In this document: one piece after another, positions 6,872 to 14,164 of the stretch | How the letters are laid out: every line of letters begins with the position of its first letter | Numbering within the stretch: position 1 is the first letter of the stretch | Assembly: GCF_004770045.1 (NCBI RefSeq) | Contig: NZ_RQFO01000014.1 | Span: 1 to 64,000, forward strand | Source of the DNA: Leptospira montravelensis | GTDB taxonomy: Bacteria; Spirochaetota; Leptospiria; Leptospirales; Leptospiraceae | Length of the DNA stretch: 64,000 nt | Direction: 5' to 3' | Notes under the pieces: model-generated | Databases searched by the model: none | Seen by the model: the letters and a program-made list of their open reading frames with translations, nothing else | What the model was told of the DNA's origin: nothing | Made by a program: the position numbers and the translations under genes

Positions 6872-7411
6872 ATGGAACTTTCAAAAGAAAGATAAAAGGA
6901 TATATTCAGTAAAATTAAAGATAGATATGAATATGAAGATTTTTTATTCATATCTCACGATCTTAAACAGATATTACCAAATTTCCCAAGCTGCGTATTA
7001 GAACAGTGGACATTCAGACATCGCAGTAATTTTTTAAATGACTACTGGGATCTAAAATTTGAAAATTTTGAATTCAATTTAGAAAACTGGAGCACTGAGA
7101 AAATATATAATAATATAGGATGGAAAGAAAGGGTTCCATTAGATTTTTGGGGCGATGAACTCTATGCTAGAAAAAATCCACTTCGGATGAAAACTTGGTT
7201 AGCTAAATATTTTATCGAAAATAAAACTTGGCCAAAACCAATTATTATTTTAACAGTAAACCAAATTCAATCATATCAGAATATAAAATTTTCAAAAGAT
7301 TTTCATCTACTAGAGGGACATATGCGTCTTGCATATATGCGAGCACAATACAGAAATAAAATTGAAAATATACCTAAAAGTCACCTTGCATGGGTTGTGA
7401 AAATTGTCTAA
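6872..7411 (+). pseudogene. Cassette 8, gene 1: unknown protein with premature TAA at codon 8
   Basis: An ATG at 6872 opens a 180-codon frame broken only by TAA at 6893-6895 (MELSKER-stop-KDIFSKIKD). The rest is open to 7411 and reads like a normal protein: EDFLFISHDLKQILPNFP, FRHRSNFLNDYWDLKFE, VPLDFWGDELYARKNPLR, WPKPIIILTVNQ, then FHLLEGHMRLAYMRA. The last block resembles the L.EGH.R turn of ParB-like nuclease folds, but I would not name a family. There is no in-frame ATG, GTG or TTG between the stop and 7187. CAA to TAA is the simplest single change. It is either recently inactivated or read through. Confidence 0.6.
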
Positions 7412-7439
7412 AAAATTATACTATTAGTATAGAGGATTA

Positions 7440-8072
7440 ATGGAAAACCTATTCTTTAAACTAGATACAAAAGATAAATTTACAAAAATTTCCGATCATT
7501 TAGTCAGATTGAATTTAACAAAAAATGACCTGGAAGAATCATAAAAATACATAGAAACTCTGTTAAATTCCTTTAATGATTTTCAAGAAATACTGGTAAA
7601 GGAATCACTTTCTGTATCAGCAGTTGTCTCTTATACTCGATGCTTTAATAGCGATTACTCCTTACCAATACCTATAGAAATTTTTGACGCTACCGTCCCA
7701 GATCCGACAAACCCAGCTAGTTTATCTATGAGAGAATTTCATAGACTAGTAATGAACTGGAGAAACCAACACATTGTACATTCGAATACACTTATGAATA
7801 TAGGCGGAATCGGAGGAAATAAAAATGAGTCTGGATTACATGAAATTATTATTATAAGTGTAAGTAGGAGCAAAGTTGAAGATCCCTATTTCTACCAATC
7901 AATATTGAAATTGATCGAGGTTTCCCAAAAATACGTTGAAACACAAATCAATGAAAAATCAGAAGTTCTAAAAAAAGCATTAGATAATAATGACATTCAA
8001 CTAAGCACAAATGAACTTAATTTTACTCCAATTCCATCCAATAAGAGCCCAAGAGAGCTATGGGGATTATAA
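7440..8072 (+). pseudogene. Cassette 8, gene 2: unknown helical protein with in-frame TAA at codon 35
   Basis: An ATG at 7440 opens a 211-codon frame to 8072 with a single TAA at 7542-7544 (LTKNDLEES-stop-KYIETLLNSF). The downstream part is intact and includes a central SMREFHRLVMNWRNQHIVHSNT segment. RN-x4-H there resembles the catalytic motif of HEPN RNases, but a full HEPN fold cannot be claimed by eye. The C-terminus is helical and charged. It lies 28 bases after gene 1, so the two look like an operon, and both are broken by one stop each. The annotated intact part from 7728 alone would be 114 residues. Confidence 0.6.
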
Positions 8073-8084
8073 ATATACGACTAC

Positions 8085-8246
8085 GCATAACAGCGCCTTA
8101 ACGCTTCGCTTCGGCACGAGGCCTCGCTCGGCCTTCGGCAAATTCCCCTTCTGGCATTCGCCTTGCTTACGCAAGCTACATGCCAGTCCCTAACGTCCCG
8201 CTGGGACTCAGGGTCGGGGAACTTCGTTAAGTCTAGTTCGTTATAC
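8085..8246 (+). repeat. attC-like site 8
   Basis: R'' is GCATAAC (8085-8091) and R' is GTTATAC (8240-8246). L'' gccttaacg and L' cgttaagtc differ at one position (C/T), an imperfect stem. The internal arm is of a second subtype (caaattccccttctggcattcgcc, ctacatgccagtcc, gtcggggaac), shared with sites 10 and 11. Confidence 0.88.
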
Positions 8247-8279
8247 GCCATTTTTTAAAAAAGTAAGAAAATAACAAAA

Positions 8280-9047
8280 ATGATAGAATTAATTTTATCC
8301 TTCCTTCAGAAGAACCAAAGCATACTTAGTGCAATATTCTATATCAGTGCTCTATGTATTTTTTCCTTTATTTTACAAAAAATTAAAAATTTAGCACGTG
8401 AAGCTACGGAAAAAACGATAAAAAACTATGAACAAACGATAAAACTTAGCGCAGATGAAACTATTAAAAAAACTGAAGCTTCACTCAGATTGGATACAGA
8501 AAAAAATTTAGAACAACATAAAAGAGAAATCGAATTATTATTTCGAGATGAAGATATCAGAAAAAATATTCTACAAAATACTATTATAGATGCCAACAAA
8601 AAATGAATAGATTTTTATAAAGAAATTTATTCTCTTTTTTTTGAAATTCTTTATGGATTGAACGAAGTACGATCTTCAACACTTGATATAAAAAAAAATA
8701 AATACAATAAATTACATAAAAAAACAGAAGAAATACGGACAAAAATTTTTATAAACTCAATTCATTTAGGTAAATTAACTCAATATCTATTGAATGCGCA
8801 ATTAGCTTTCTGGGATGATATAAGATTAGAAGCAGATGAGGAATATGCAAAATATTACTTTACAGATGAAAATAGAAAGAAAGCATTTTATGCATCTGAA
8901 CAAATAGACAATGCTAGTAAATGGATTATTGAAAACATGGGGACTGACAAAACTTATATAGATTTCGAATTAAACCCAAAGGATTTAGAAAACATTCTAA
9001 ACATAAAGAACCAACAGATTGAGGAAATGTTTAAACCAAAAGAGTAA
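8280..9047 (+). pseudogene. Cassette 9: membrane-anchored coiled-coil protein with in-frame TGA
   Basis: An ATG at 8280 opens a 255-codon frame to 9047 with one TGA at 8604-8606 (IIDANKK-stop-IDFYKEIYSLFF). The N-terminus has one membrane segment (residues ~15-35, SILSAIFYISALCIFSFIL) and then a long charged helix, probably coiled coil (residues ~40-110). After the stop come further helices up to NIKNQQIEEMFKPKE. The in-frame TTG at 8658 has no SD, so two separate genes are unlikely. CGA to TGA or TGG to TGA would explain the break. I do not recognise the family. Confidence 0.6.
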
Positions 9048-9056
9048 AAAAACGGC

Positions 9057-9222
9057 GTATAACAGCGACTTAACGCTTCGCTTCGGCACAAGGCCTCGCT
9101 CGGTCTGCGACACATAGGCTTCTGGCACTCCCCCTGCATCCGCAAGTGTCGTGGCCCTGAGTCCCTAACGTCCCGTTCGGGACTCAGGGCCAGCCTACGT
9201 CGTTAAGTCTAGTTCGTTATGC
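9057..9222 (+). repeat. attC-like site 9
   Basis: R'' is GTATAAC (9057-9063) and R' is GTTATGC (9216-9222). L'' gacttaacg pairs perfectly with L' cgttaagtc. The arm between the cgcaag hairpin and gtcccta is extended (gtggccctgagtccctaac). Confidence 0.9.
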
Positions 9223-9302
9223 GTAATCCCTATAGACTACTTTTTAGTCTATATCGACTATTTTTTGGTTGATAGATTTGAGCGAATCTGTATTTATAAA
9301 TC

Positions 9303-9647
9303 ATGATACTTGATGGTATATTTGGGAACAAAACTGCTTCACGAGTTCTTCTACATTTATTTCATTACAATGAAATTCATTCAGCTGCAATAGCAAAGGA
9401 TTATCAACTCGCTTCTACACCAATTAGGTTACAACTCGAACGTTTTGAAAATGCCGGTATTCTTGTAGCAAAAAATGTCGGAAGAACTAGGCTTTTTTCA
9501 TTTAACCAAAAATCTCCATTTGTCAAACCTATTAAAGATATCTTAGAGATATTTTATAATTCATTAACTATAGAAGAAAAAGAAAAAATATTTTCAGCAC
9601 GAAGAAGGCCTAGGCTAAAAGGGAAACCTGTATATGGAAGAGCCTAA
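9303..9647 (+). CDS. Cassette 10: winged-helix protein paired with nucleotidyltransferase
   Basis: The 114-residue protein has a winged helix-turn-helix at residues ~8-70. The segments are NKTASRVLLHLFHYNEIH, SAAIAKDYQLASTPIRLQLERFENAGILV and a wing NVGRTRLFSFN. The C-terminus is basic (ARRRPRLKGKPVYGRA). Its last 14 bases overlap the start of a nucleotidyltransferase gene. The combination of small wHTH plus nucleotidyltransferase recalls AbiEi/AbiEii-like toxin-antitoxin modules, in which the wHTH is the antitoxin and repressor, but this protein is shorter than AbiEi. No SD or clear promoter is visible ahead of the ATG. Confidence 0.75.
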   Translation: MILDGIFGNKTASRVLLHLFHYNEIHSAAIAKDYQLASTPIRLQLERFENAGILVAKNVGRTRLFSFNQKSPFVKPIKDILEIFYNSLTIEEKEKIFSARRRPRLKGKPVYGRA

Positions 9648-10182
9648 TTGGCCTATCGTTAATGAGGAAGACCTTTGGAAATTTGTTGGATGGCATCTTG
9701 CAAATAAAGGAATTCATTCCGTTTTAGTTGGTGGCGCTGTCGTGGCTATTTATTCAAAAGGAGCATATCGTTCTGGCGATTTAGATTTAGTTGAACCACT
9801 TTTATCAAAGCAGACTGAAATCAAGTCTACTATGGAAAGTATTGGCTTTAACAAAGTAAATCGTCATTATGTTCACCCAAAATGTCCGCATCTGTATATT
9901 GAATTCGTTTCTGCACCTGTATCAATAGGCGATGATTATAGAATTATTCCTGACGAAAAAGAATTCAAAGGAAAGATTCTCAAAATTTTATCTCCTACAG
10001 ATTGTATCAAAGATAGACTAGCTTCATTCATACATTTCAAAGCTAGAGAATGTCTAGATCAGGCGTTGTTAGTTGCAAAAAGTCAAAATTTTGACTTACA
10101 AAAAGTAGAAGAATGGTGTTTAAATGAATCGAGTAGCGGTAAAGAAGCTTTCGATGAATTTATTAAGCTATATAAGAAATAA
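9634..10182 (+). CDS. Cassette 10: nucleotidyltransferase-fold protein (AbiEii/DUF6036-like)
   Basis: The 182-residue protein has the minimal nucleotidyltransferase signature VLVGGAVVAIYSKGAYRSGDLDLV, with Gly33-Gly34 and Asp49-x-Asp51 as the metal ligands. ILSPTDCIKDRLASFIHF and RECLDQALLVAKSQ helices follow, as in AbiEii-like and DUF6036 proteins. Such enzymes add nucleotides to tRNA or proteins when they act as toxins; here it is only inferred. The gene overlaps the upstream winged-helix gene by 14 bases. The cassette is flanked by attC sites 9 and 10. Confidence 0.8.
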   Translation: MEEPNWPIVNEEDLWKFVGWHLANKGIHSVLVGGAVVAIYSKGAYRSGDLDLVEPLLSKQTEIKSTMESIGFNKVNRHYVHPKCPHLYIEFVSAPVSIGDDYRIIPDEKEFKGKILKILSPTDCIKDRLASFIHFKARECLDQALLVAKSQNFDLQKVEEWCLNESSSGKEAFDEFIKLYKK

Positions 10183-10200
10183 TTTAATATACGGGACTAC

Positions 10201-10364
10201 GCATAACAGCGACTTAACGCTTCGCTTCGGGACAAGCCCTCGCTCGGCCTACGGCAAATTCCCTTTCTGGCATTCGCCTTGCTTACGCAAGCTACATGCC
10301 AGTCCCTAACGTCCCGTTCCGGGACTCAGGGTCATGGAACTTCGGTAAGTCTAGTTCGTTATAC
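10201..10364 (+). repeat. attC-like site 10
   Basis: R'' is GCATAAC (10201-10207) and R' is GTTATAC (10358-10364). L'' gacttaacg pairs with L' cggtaagtc with one mismatch. It has second-subtype internal arms (ctacatgccagtcc with ggtcatggaac). Confidence 0.9.
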
Positions 10365-10492
10365 GACATTCTTGGAAGCTTAAATTACTAATTTTAAATC
10401 TGTCTGATACGTTAGCGAAGAAAAAACGAACATGTCATTTTTTGAAATCTTAGTTCCAAATGAAAATATCTTAAAATCATCAGTAATAGTGT

Positions 10493-10521
10493 TTGACACT
10501 AGTATCTCAATACACCAGTAT
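10493..10521 (+). promoter_or_regulatory. Promoter/operator of higBA copy 2
   Basis: TTGACA (10493-10498), a 17-base spacer and CAGTAT (10516-10521) form the promoter. The operator GTAT-ctca-ATAC (10502-10513) sits in the spacer. The GTG start at 10528 follows the -10 by six bases, exactly as in copy 1, so this mRNA too should be leaderless. The 128 bases between the attC site and this promoter hold nothing else I recognise. Confidence 0.72.
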
Positions 10522-10527
10522 TGACTT

Positions 10528-10809
10528 GTGATAAAATCCTTCAGAGACAAAGATACTGAAGCTATTTGGAATGGTGCTCTATCTAAAAAATTTCCAAAGG
10601 AAATTCAAAGAACCGCGAGAAGAAAAATGATCCATATCGATAGTGCTAAAAATCTAGATGATTTAAAAACACCACCCGGAAACAGACTGCACCACCTTAC
10701 TGATGACCGATCTGGACAACATTCAATAAGTATCAATATGAAATATAGAATCTGTTTTAATTGGAATAATGGTTCTGTCGAAAATGTGGAAATTATGGAT
10801 TATCATTAA
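10528..10809 (+). CDS. higB: Cassette 11: HigB-type toxin, second copy
   Basis: The 93-residue HigB-1 family protein has the family opening MIKSFRDKDTEAIWNG, the KKFPKEIQRTARRKMIHIDSAKNLDDL helices, TPPGNRLHHLTDDRSGQHSI and a terminal YRICFNWNNGSVENVEIMDYH. It is similar in length and layout to the copy at 4370 but clearly diverged in sequence, so it is not a recent duplicate. It starts with GTG at the predicted transcription start, without an SD. It is expected to be a ribosome-dependent mRNA interferase. Confidence 0.9.
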   Translation: MIKSFRDKDTEAIWNGALSKKFPKEIQRTARRKMIHIDSAKNLDDLKTPPGNRLHHLTDDRSGQHSISINMKYRICFNWNNGSVENVEIMDYH

Positions 10810-10820
10810 GGAGATTCTGT

Positions 10821-11126
10821 ATGAATAAAGAACTTATGAACATTCATCCTGGGGAAATTCTATTAGAAGACTTTCTTAAACCGATGGAATTATCTGCTTA
10901 CAAACTTGCGCAAAGTACTCTTATCGATCAAAAAAGAATTAGTGAAATTATTCATGGGAAAAGAGCAATTACAGCAGATACAGCTCTGCGTTTCTCTAAA
11001 TTCTTCGGAAATTCTCCTGAGTTCTGGCTCTCGATTCAAGCTCATTATGATTTAGAAATCAAACAATATGAATTGAAAAATGAGTTAAGAGCAATAAAAA
11101 AATATAAAGAGCTTAAAGCCAGTTAA
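10821..11126 (+). CDS. higA: Cassette 11: HigA-type antitoxin, second copy
   Basis: The 101-residue XRE-family HigA contains NIHPGEILLEDFLKPMELSAYKLAQSTLIDQKRISEIIHGKRAITADTALRFSKFFGNSPEFWL, with the helix-turn-helix between residues ~24 and 60. A strong SD (aaggag) precedes the ATG. It is 12 bases downstream of its toxin, the same spacing as in copy 1, and the same length. Cross-talk between the two HigA proteins is conceivable because their promoter operators share the GTAT-N4-ATAC core, but the proteins differ at many positions. Confidence 0.92.
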   Translation: MNKELMNIHPGEILLEDFLKPMELSAYKLAQSTLIDQKRISEIIHGKRAITADTALRFSKFFGNSPEFWLSIQAHYDLEIKQYELKNELRAIKKYKELKAS

Positions 11127-11139
11127 ACCCAAGCACGTC

Positions 11140-11304
11140 GTATAACAGCATGTTACCGCTTCGCTTCGGCACTTCCGGCCTCGCTTGGCCTCCGGCAAAT
11201 TCCCCTTCTGGCATTCGCCTTGCATACGCAAGCTACATGCCAGTCCCTAACGTCCCGTACGGGACTCAGGGTCGGGGAACGTCGTCTCCGCTATTTCGTT
11301 ATAC
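11140..11304 (+). repeat. attC-like site 11 (mosaic L boxes)
   Basis: R'' is GTATAAC (11140-11146) and R' is GTTATAC (11298-11304). L'' atgttaccg does not pair with its L' region (cgtctccgc), which instead resembles the L' of site 2. The site may be a recombinant of two attC subtypes. The last arm reads ctatttcg instead of ctagttcg. Confidence 0.85.
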
Positions 11305-11329
11305 GCAATTTTTTAAATTGAATATCTAA

Positions 11330-12013
11330 ATGGGTGCAAAAGAATTTAAAAATCTCTCTCGTTTACATCTATCTCCTAAATTAAAAGAAATGGGGTGGAA
11401 TGGAGACGGTTTTAACTTTTACAAAACAACAAATAATATAATTCAAATTTTCGGAATTTATGGATCTTGGATAGGTGGAACAATTTACTGTGAAACTGCA
11501 ATTCATTTTAATTTAATACCAGATCTGGCTGGAAATATTCAACCAGCAAAAATCAGATTTAATAGTTGCCTAATCCGGGAAAGATTAACTCGGAATGGTT
11601 TTGGAAGTTCAGGTTGGAAATTAAAAGAAAAGGAAGAAGATAATATCTCATCAATTCTTCAAATTCAAAATTCATTCGAAAAATTTGGATTAGAATTTTA
11701 CAAAGAGTTCGAAAATTTTCCCAAACCATTTGATTCTATCAATCCCGAAGATATTCAAACTAAAAGAAATCTAAGAGTATTGGAGAAGTATTATATTCAT
11801 AATGAAATATATTTTCTCTGGTTATTACTAGAAATAAATTGCAAAATGAAAAGACTTAATGTTGCAAATCGATTCTCTCAAATCGGCCTGGAAAAAGTAA
11901 ACATTCACTTTCAGAAATTAATCAGCAATATAAAAGACGATAAACAAAAACTAATAACAGAAGAAAATTGGAAAAAAATGAAAGAAAACTTTCGAATAAA
12001 AAACTTCGTATAA
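11330..12013 (+). CDS. Cassette 12: DUF4304-like protein
   Basis: The 227-residue protein resembles the DUF4304 family. The opening LSPKLKEMGWNGDGFNFYKTTNNIIQIFGIYGSWIGGTIYCETAIHF follows the family pattern of a short helix, a GF-x-F turn and paired strands ending in an I.I/F.L motif. The function of the family is unknown. Its stop codon TAA (12011-12013) is part of the R'' box GTATAAC of attC site 12, so gene and recombination site overlap. No signal peptide or membrane segment is seen, and there is no strong SD. Confidence 0.6.
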   Translation: MGAKEFKNLSRLHLSPKLKEMGWNGDGFNFYKTTNNIIQIFGIYGSWIGGTIYCETAIHFNLIPDLAGNIQPAKIRFNSCLIRERLTRNGFGSSGWKLKEKEEDNISSILQIQNSFEKFGLEFYKEFENFPKPFDSINPEDIQTKRNLRVLEKYYIHNEIYFLWLLLEINCKMKRLNVANRFSQIGLEKVNIHFQKLISNIKDDKQKLITEENWKKMKENFRIKNFV

Positions 12014-12069
12014 CAGCGACTAACCGCTTCACTTCGGTACTGCCGCCCTCGTTCGGTCTACGACACATA
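12008..12069 (+). repeat. attC-like site 12, truncated by an IS
   Basis: R'' GTATAAC (12008-12014), L'' gactaaccg and the first arm up to tacgacacata are present. The repeat then stops at the left end of an IS481-type element, inside the acataggcttctggc arm. The distal half with L' and R' is not found on the other side of the IS, so the site should be non-functional. Confidence 0.85.
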
Positions 12070-13327
12070 GGTAACACTTTCAAGTTATTCATCCCTTTAG
12101 ATCACCTTTTTAGGAGGGCTTTGGGGATGCCTTGGAAGGAGTTTAATACCGTGGATTTAAGATTTCAATTCGTTCTGGATTCGTTCCAGACAGGCGTCAA
12201 TTTTACTCAGCTTTGTGCTCAGTATGGCATCTCCACTAAGTGTGGATACAAGTGGTAAGAACCCTTTCTGAAGGAAGGGAAAGAAGGTCTTCGTGATTGG
12301 AAGAAAACTCCGAAGAACTCTCCCGCTAAAATTGCTCAAGATACAATTTTAGAGATCATTAAGATCAAAAATCACAGAAAGTTTTGGGGTGCTAAGAAAA
12401 TCCGAGAACTCTACAAGACTCAATTCCCGAATCGCAAGGCTCCTAACAGATCTACCATTGAACGAATTCTTAAGAAAGCGGGACTACAAGATTCTAAGAG
12501 AAAAAGAAGACACACTAACTCTGGTCAACGTATCTCTATGCCCGAGAAAGCTACCAGACCTAATCATGTTTGGACTGTTGACTTTAAAGGATGGTGGTAT
12601 ACTCCGGAAGTTAATCCTCTCACTGTTCGAGACGATTTCTCCAAATACATTCTCTCTATAAAGACTCTTAAGAAAGGGGACATTCCTTCCGTTAAGGCCG
12701 AATTTATTAGGTTATTTAAAATCTATGGGATTCCGGATATCATTCGCTCTGACAATGGTCCTCCATTCGCTTCTATGCAGTCCCTTTGGGGACTCACTAA
12801 ACTCTCTGTTTGGTGGCTCTCCCTAGGAATCAAACTTGATCGATTTCAACCTGGAAAACCTTACCAGAATGGCGCTCATGAGCGCATGCATAGGGACATG
12901 GCTCGCGAACTACAACATGAGATCGTGGGAAACATCACTCTCTTCCAAAAACTATTCGACAAGTGGAGAATCGATTTTAATAGAAACAGACCACATGAAG
13001 CTCTAGGTATGAAAACTCCTGAACAGATCTATGTGAAGTCAGATAAACTATTCGATCCAAATGCTGATTTACTCATCTCATATCCTTATGGCTTCAAGCA
13101 AAGACATGTCAATGACAGAGGATACATTAATTGGAATGGGCACCTCGTTATGGTTGGAAATCCTTTTAACGGATTTAATGTCGGGATCAAAAATGAAAAC
13201 GATTCTGTTTCCATTTGGTTCGGTTCTAATAAGCTGGGGTTCATCGATCAAAATTTATTCTTGATCATTTCTGATCCTAACTCATACAAAGTTCATAAAC
13301 CAAGAAAGATAAATAAAAAGTGTTACC
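12070..13327 (+). mobile_element. IS481-family-like insertion sequence
   Basis: The ~1.26-kb element is bounded by the inverted repeats ggtaacacttt (12070-12080) and aaagtgttacc (13317-13327). It contains one transposase frame on the + strand. It sits inside an attC site. No target-site duplication is visible (cacata on the left, cttctc on the right), consistent with a deletion next to the element. The IS may have removed the distal half of attC 12 and the start of cassette 13. Confidence 0.75.
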
Positions 13328-13344
13328 CTTCTCATGACGCATAA
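12127..13344 (+). pseudogene. IS481-type transposase with in-frame TAA
   Basis: This is a ~405-codon frame. An N-terminal helix-turn-helix (FVLDSFQTGVNFTQLCAQYGIS..CGYKW) and an HTH/linker (KIRELYKTQFPNRKAPNRSTIERILKKAGLQ) precede an rve integrase core. The DDE triad is visible: Asp in HVWTVDFKG (12580), Asp in IIRSDNGPPF (12751) and Glu in NGAHERMHR (12880). A TAA at 12256-12258, right after the CGYKW of the first HTH, interrupts it. The frame also runs through the right inverted repeat into flanking DNA before its stop. The copy is probably inactive unless the stop is suppressed or translation restarts internally. Confidence 0.8.
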
Positions 13345-13444
13345 CCGTTACACATGTATTGAAGTCATACCAGAACTATAATAATACCTAAGTTCATAAT
13401 TGACAAAACTAACCAAAATTAAGACTTAAGAGAAGGTACATCAA

Positions 13445-14164
13445 ATGAAAAATATACTAGCAACTATAATTTCAATATCAATCTTATTTTCATGTAGATC
13501 TTCAATGCTAAAATGCACAGAAGAGAATCAATGTCAGAACAACAAAGGTAGATACATCGCAACTGGCGAATATAAAGACATTTATGAAGGACAAACTAAA
13601 GTAAGCCCATTTTTCAATTTTTGGGTAGACCGTATTTTACCTTTTGGTCGTGGAAAAATGCTATATATTCAAGAAAAACCAGGATACCATCGAAATGAAT
13701 CTCTAATTTTTTCTTATGAAGGAGATTGGGATTGGATTCAACCAAATCCAAACATAGATTACATAAGCGTATATCATGGAAAAGGAACAAAAACATTAAC
13801 TGACGGGACAGTAATTGATACCGAATGGCAATTTGGAGAACATAAAATTGGATCAGCAGGAAAAATTACTTTTAAGGATGGTAGAACAATCGCTGGAACT
13901 TGGGGCAAATACTTTCTATGTTCAGGAAATTGTTTAAATGGCACGGGAAGCTGGTCAAGTTCTGCTGGTGGTTGGATCCAATCGGGAACTTTCACAAATG
14001 GAAGCCTAAATGGAAACGGAGTCGAAGAAACAAATGAATATATTTTTACCGGAATTTTTGAACGGAACGCTAAAATATCAGGTAAAGTAAAATGCAAAGT
14101 AAATACAGTAGAATGCAAAAAATCTATACCGAAAGGTTATCACTCAATATTAGATTTCGAATAA
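13445..14164 (+). CDS. Cassette 13 remnant: MORN-repeat-like lipoprotein
   Basis: The 239-residue protein has a lipoprotein signal (MKNILATIISISILFSC, lipobox Cys17). Repeated G-x-G/W strands of MORN type follow: YEGDWDW, YHGKGTKTLTDGTVIDTEWQFGEHKIG, AGKITFKDGRTIAGTWG, LNGTGSWSS and WIQSGTFTNGSLNGNGVEET. Such repeats form an elongated beta sheet, often in envelope proteins. The SD gagaagg precedes the ATG. It is the last gene of the array, followed by a bare R'' box (14172-14178). Its upstream cassette start has been lost beside the IS. Confidence 0.7.
   Translation: MKNILATIISISILFSCRSSMLKCTEENQCQNNKGRYIATGEYKDIYEGQTKVSPFFNFWVDRILPFGRGKMLYIQEKPGYHRNESLIFSYEGDWDWIQPNPNIDYISVYHGKGTKTLTDGTVIDTEWQFGEHKIGSAGKITFKDGRTIAGTWGKYFLCSGNCLNGTGSWSSSAGGWIQSGTFTNGSLNGNGVEETNEYIFTGIFERNAKISGKVKCKVNTVECKKSIPKGYHSILDFE

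Noticed and set aside
6872..9047. Stop-codon recoding (alternative genetic code) to explain the in-frame stops
   Set aside because: All three stop codons serve as normal terminators in the many intact genes around; only isolated genes are affected.
12070..13327. IS3-type transposase with programmed frameshift
   Set aside because: The two parts are in the same frame separated by TAA, not shifted; the single-frame layout and NGAHERMH block fit IS481.
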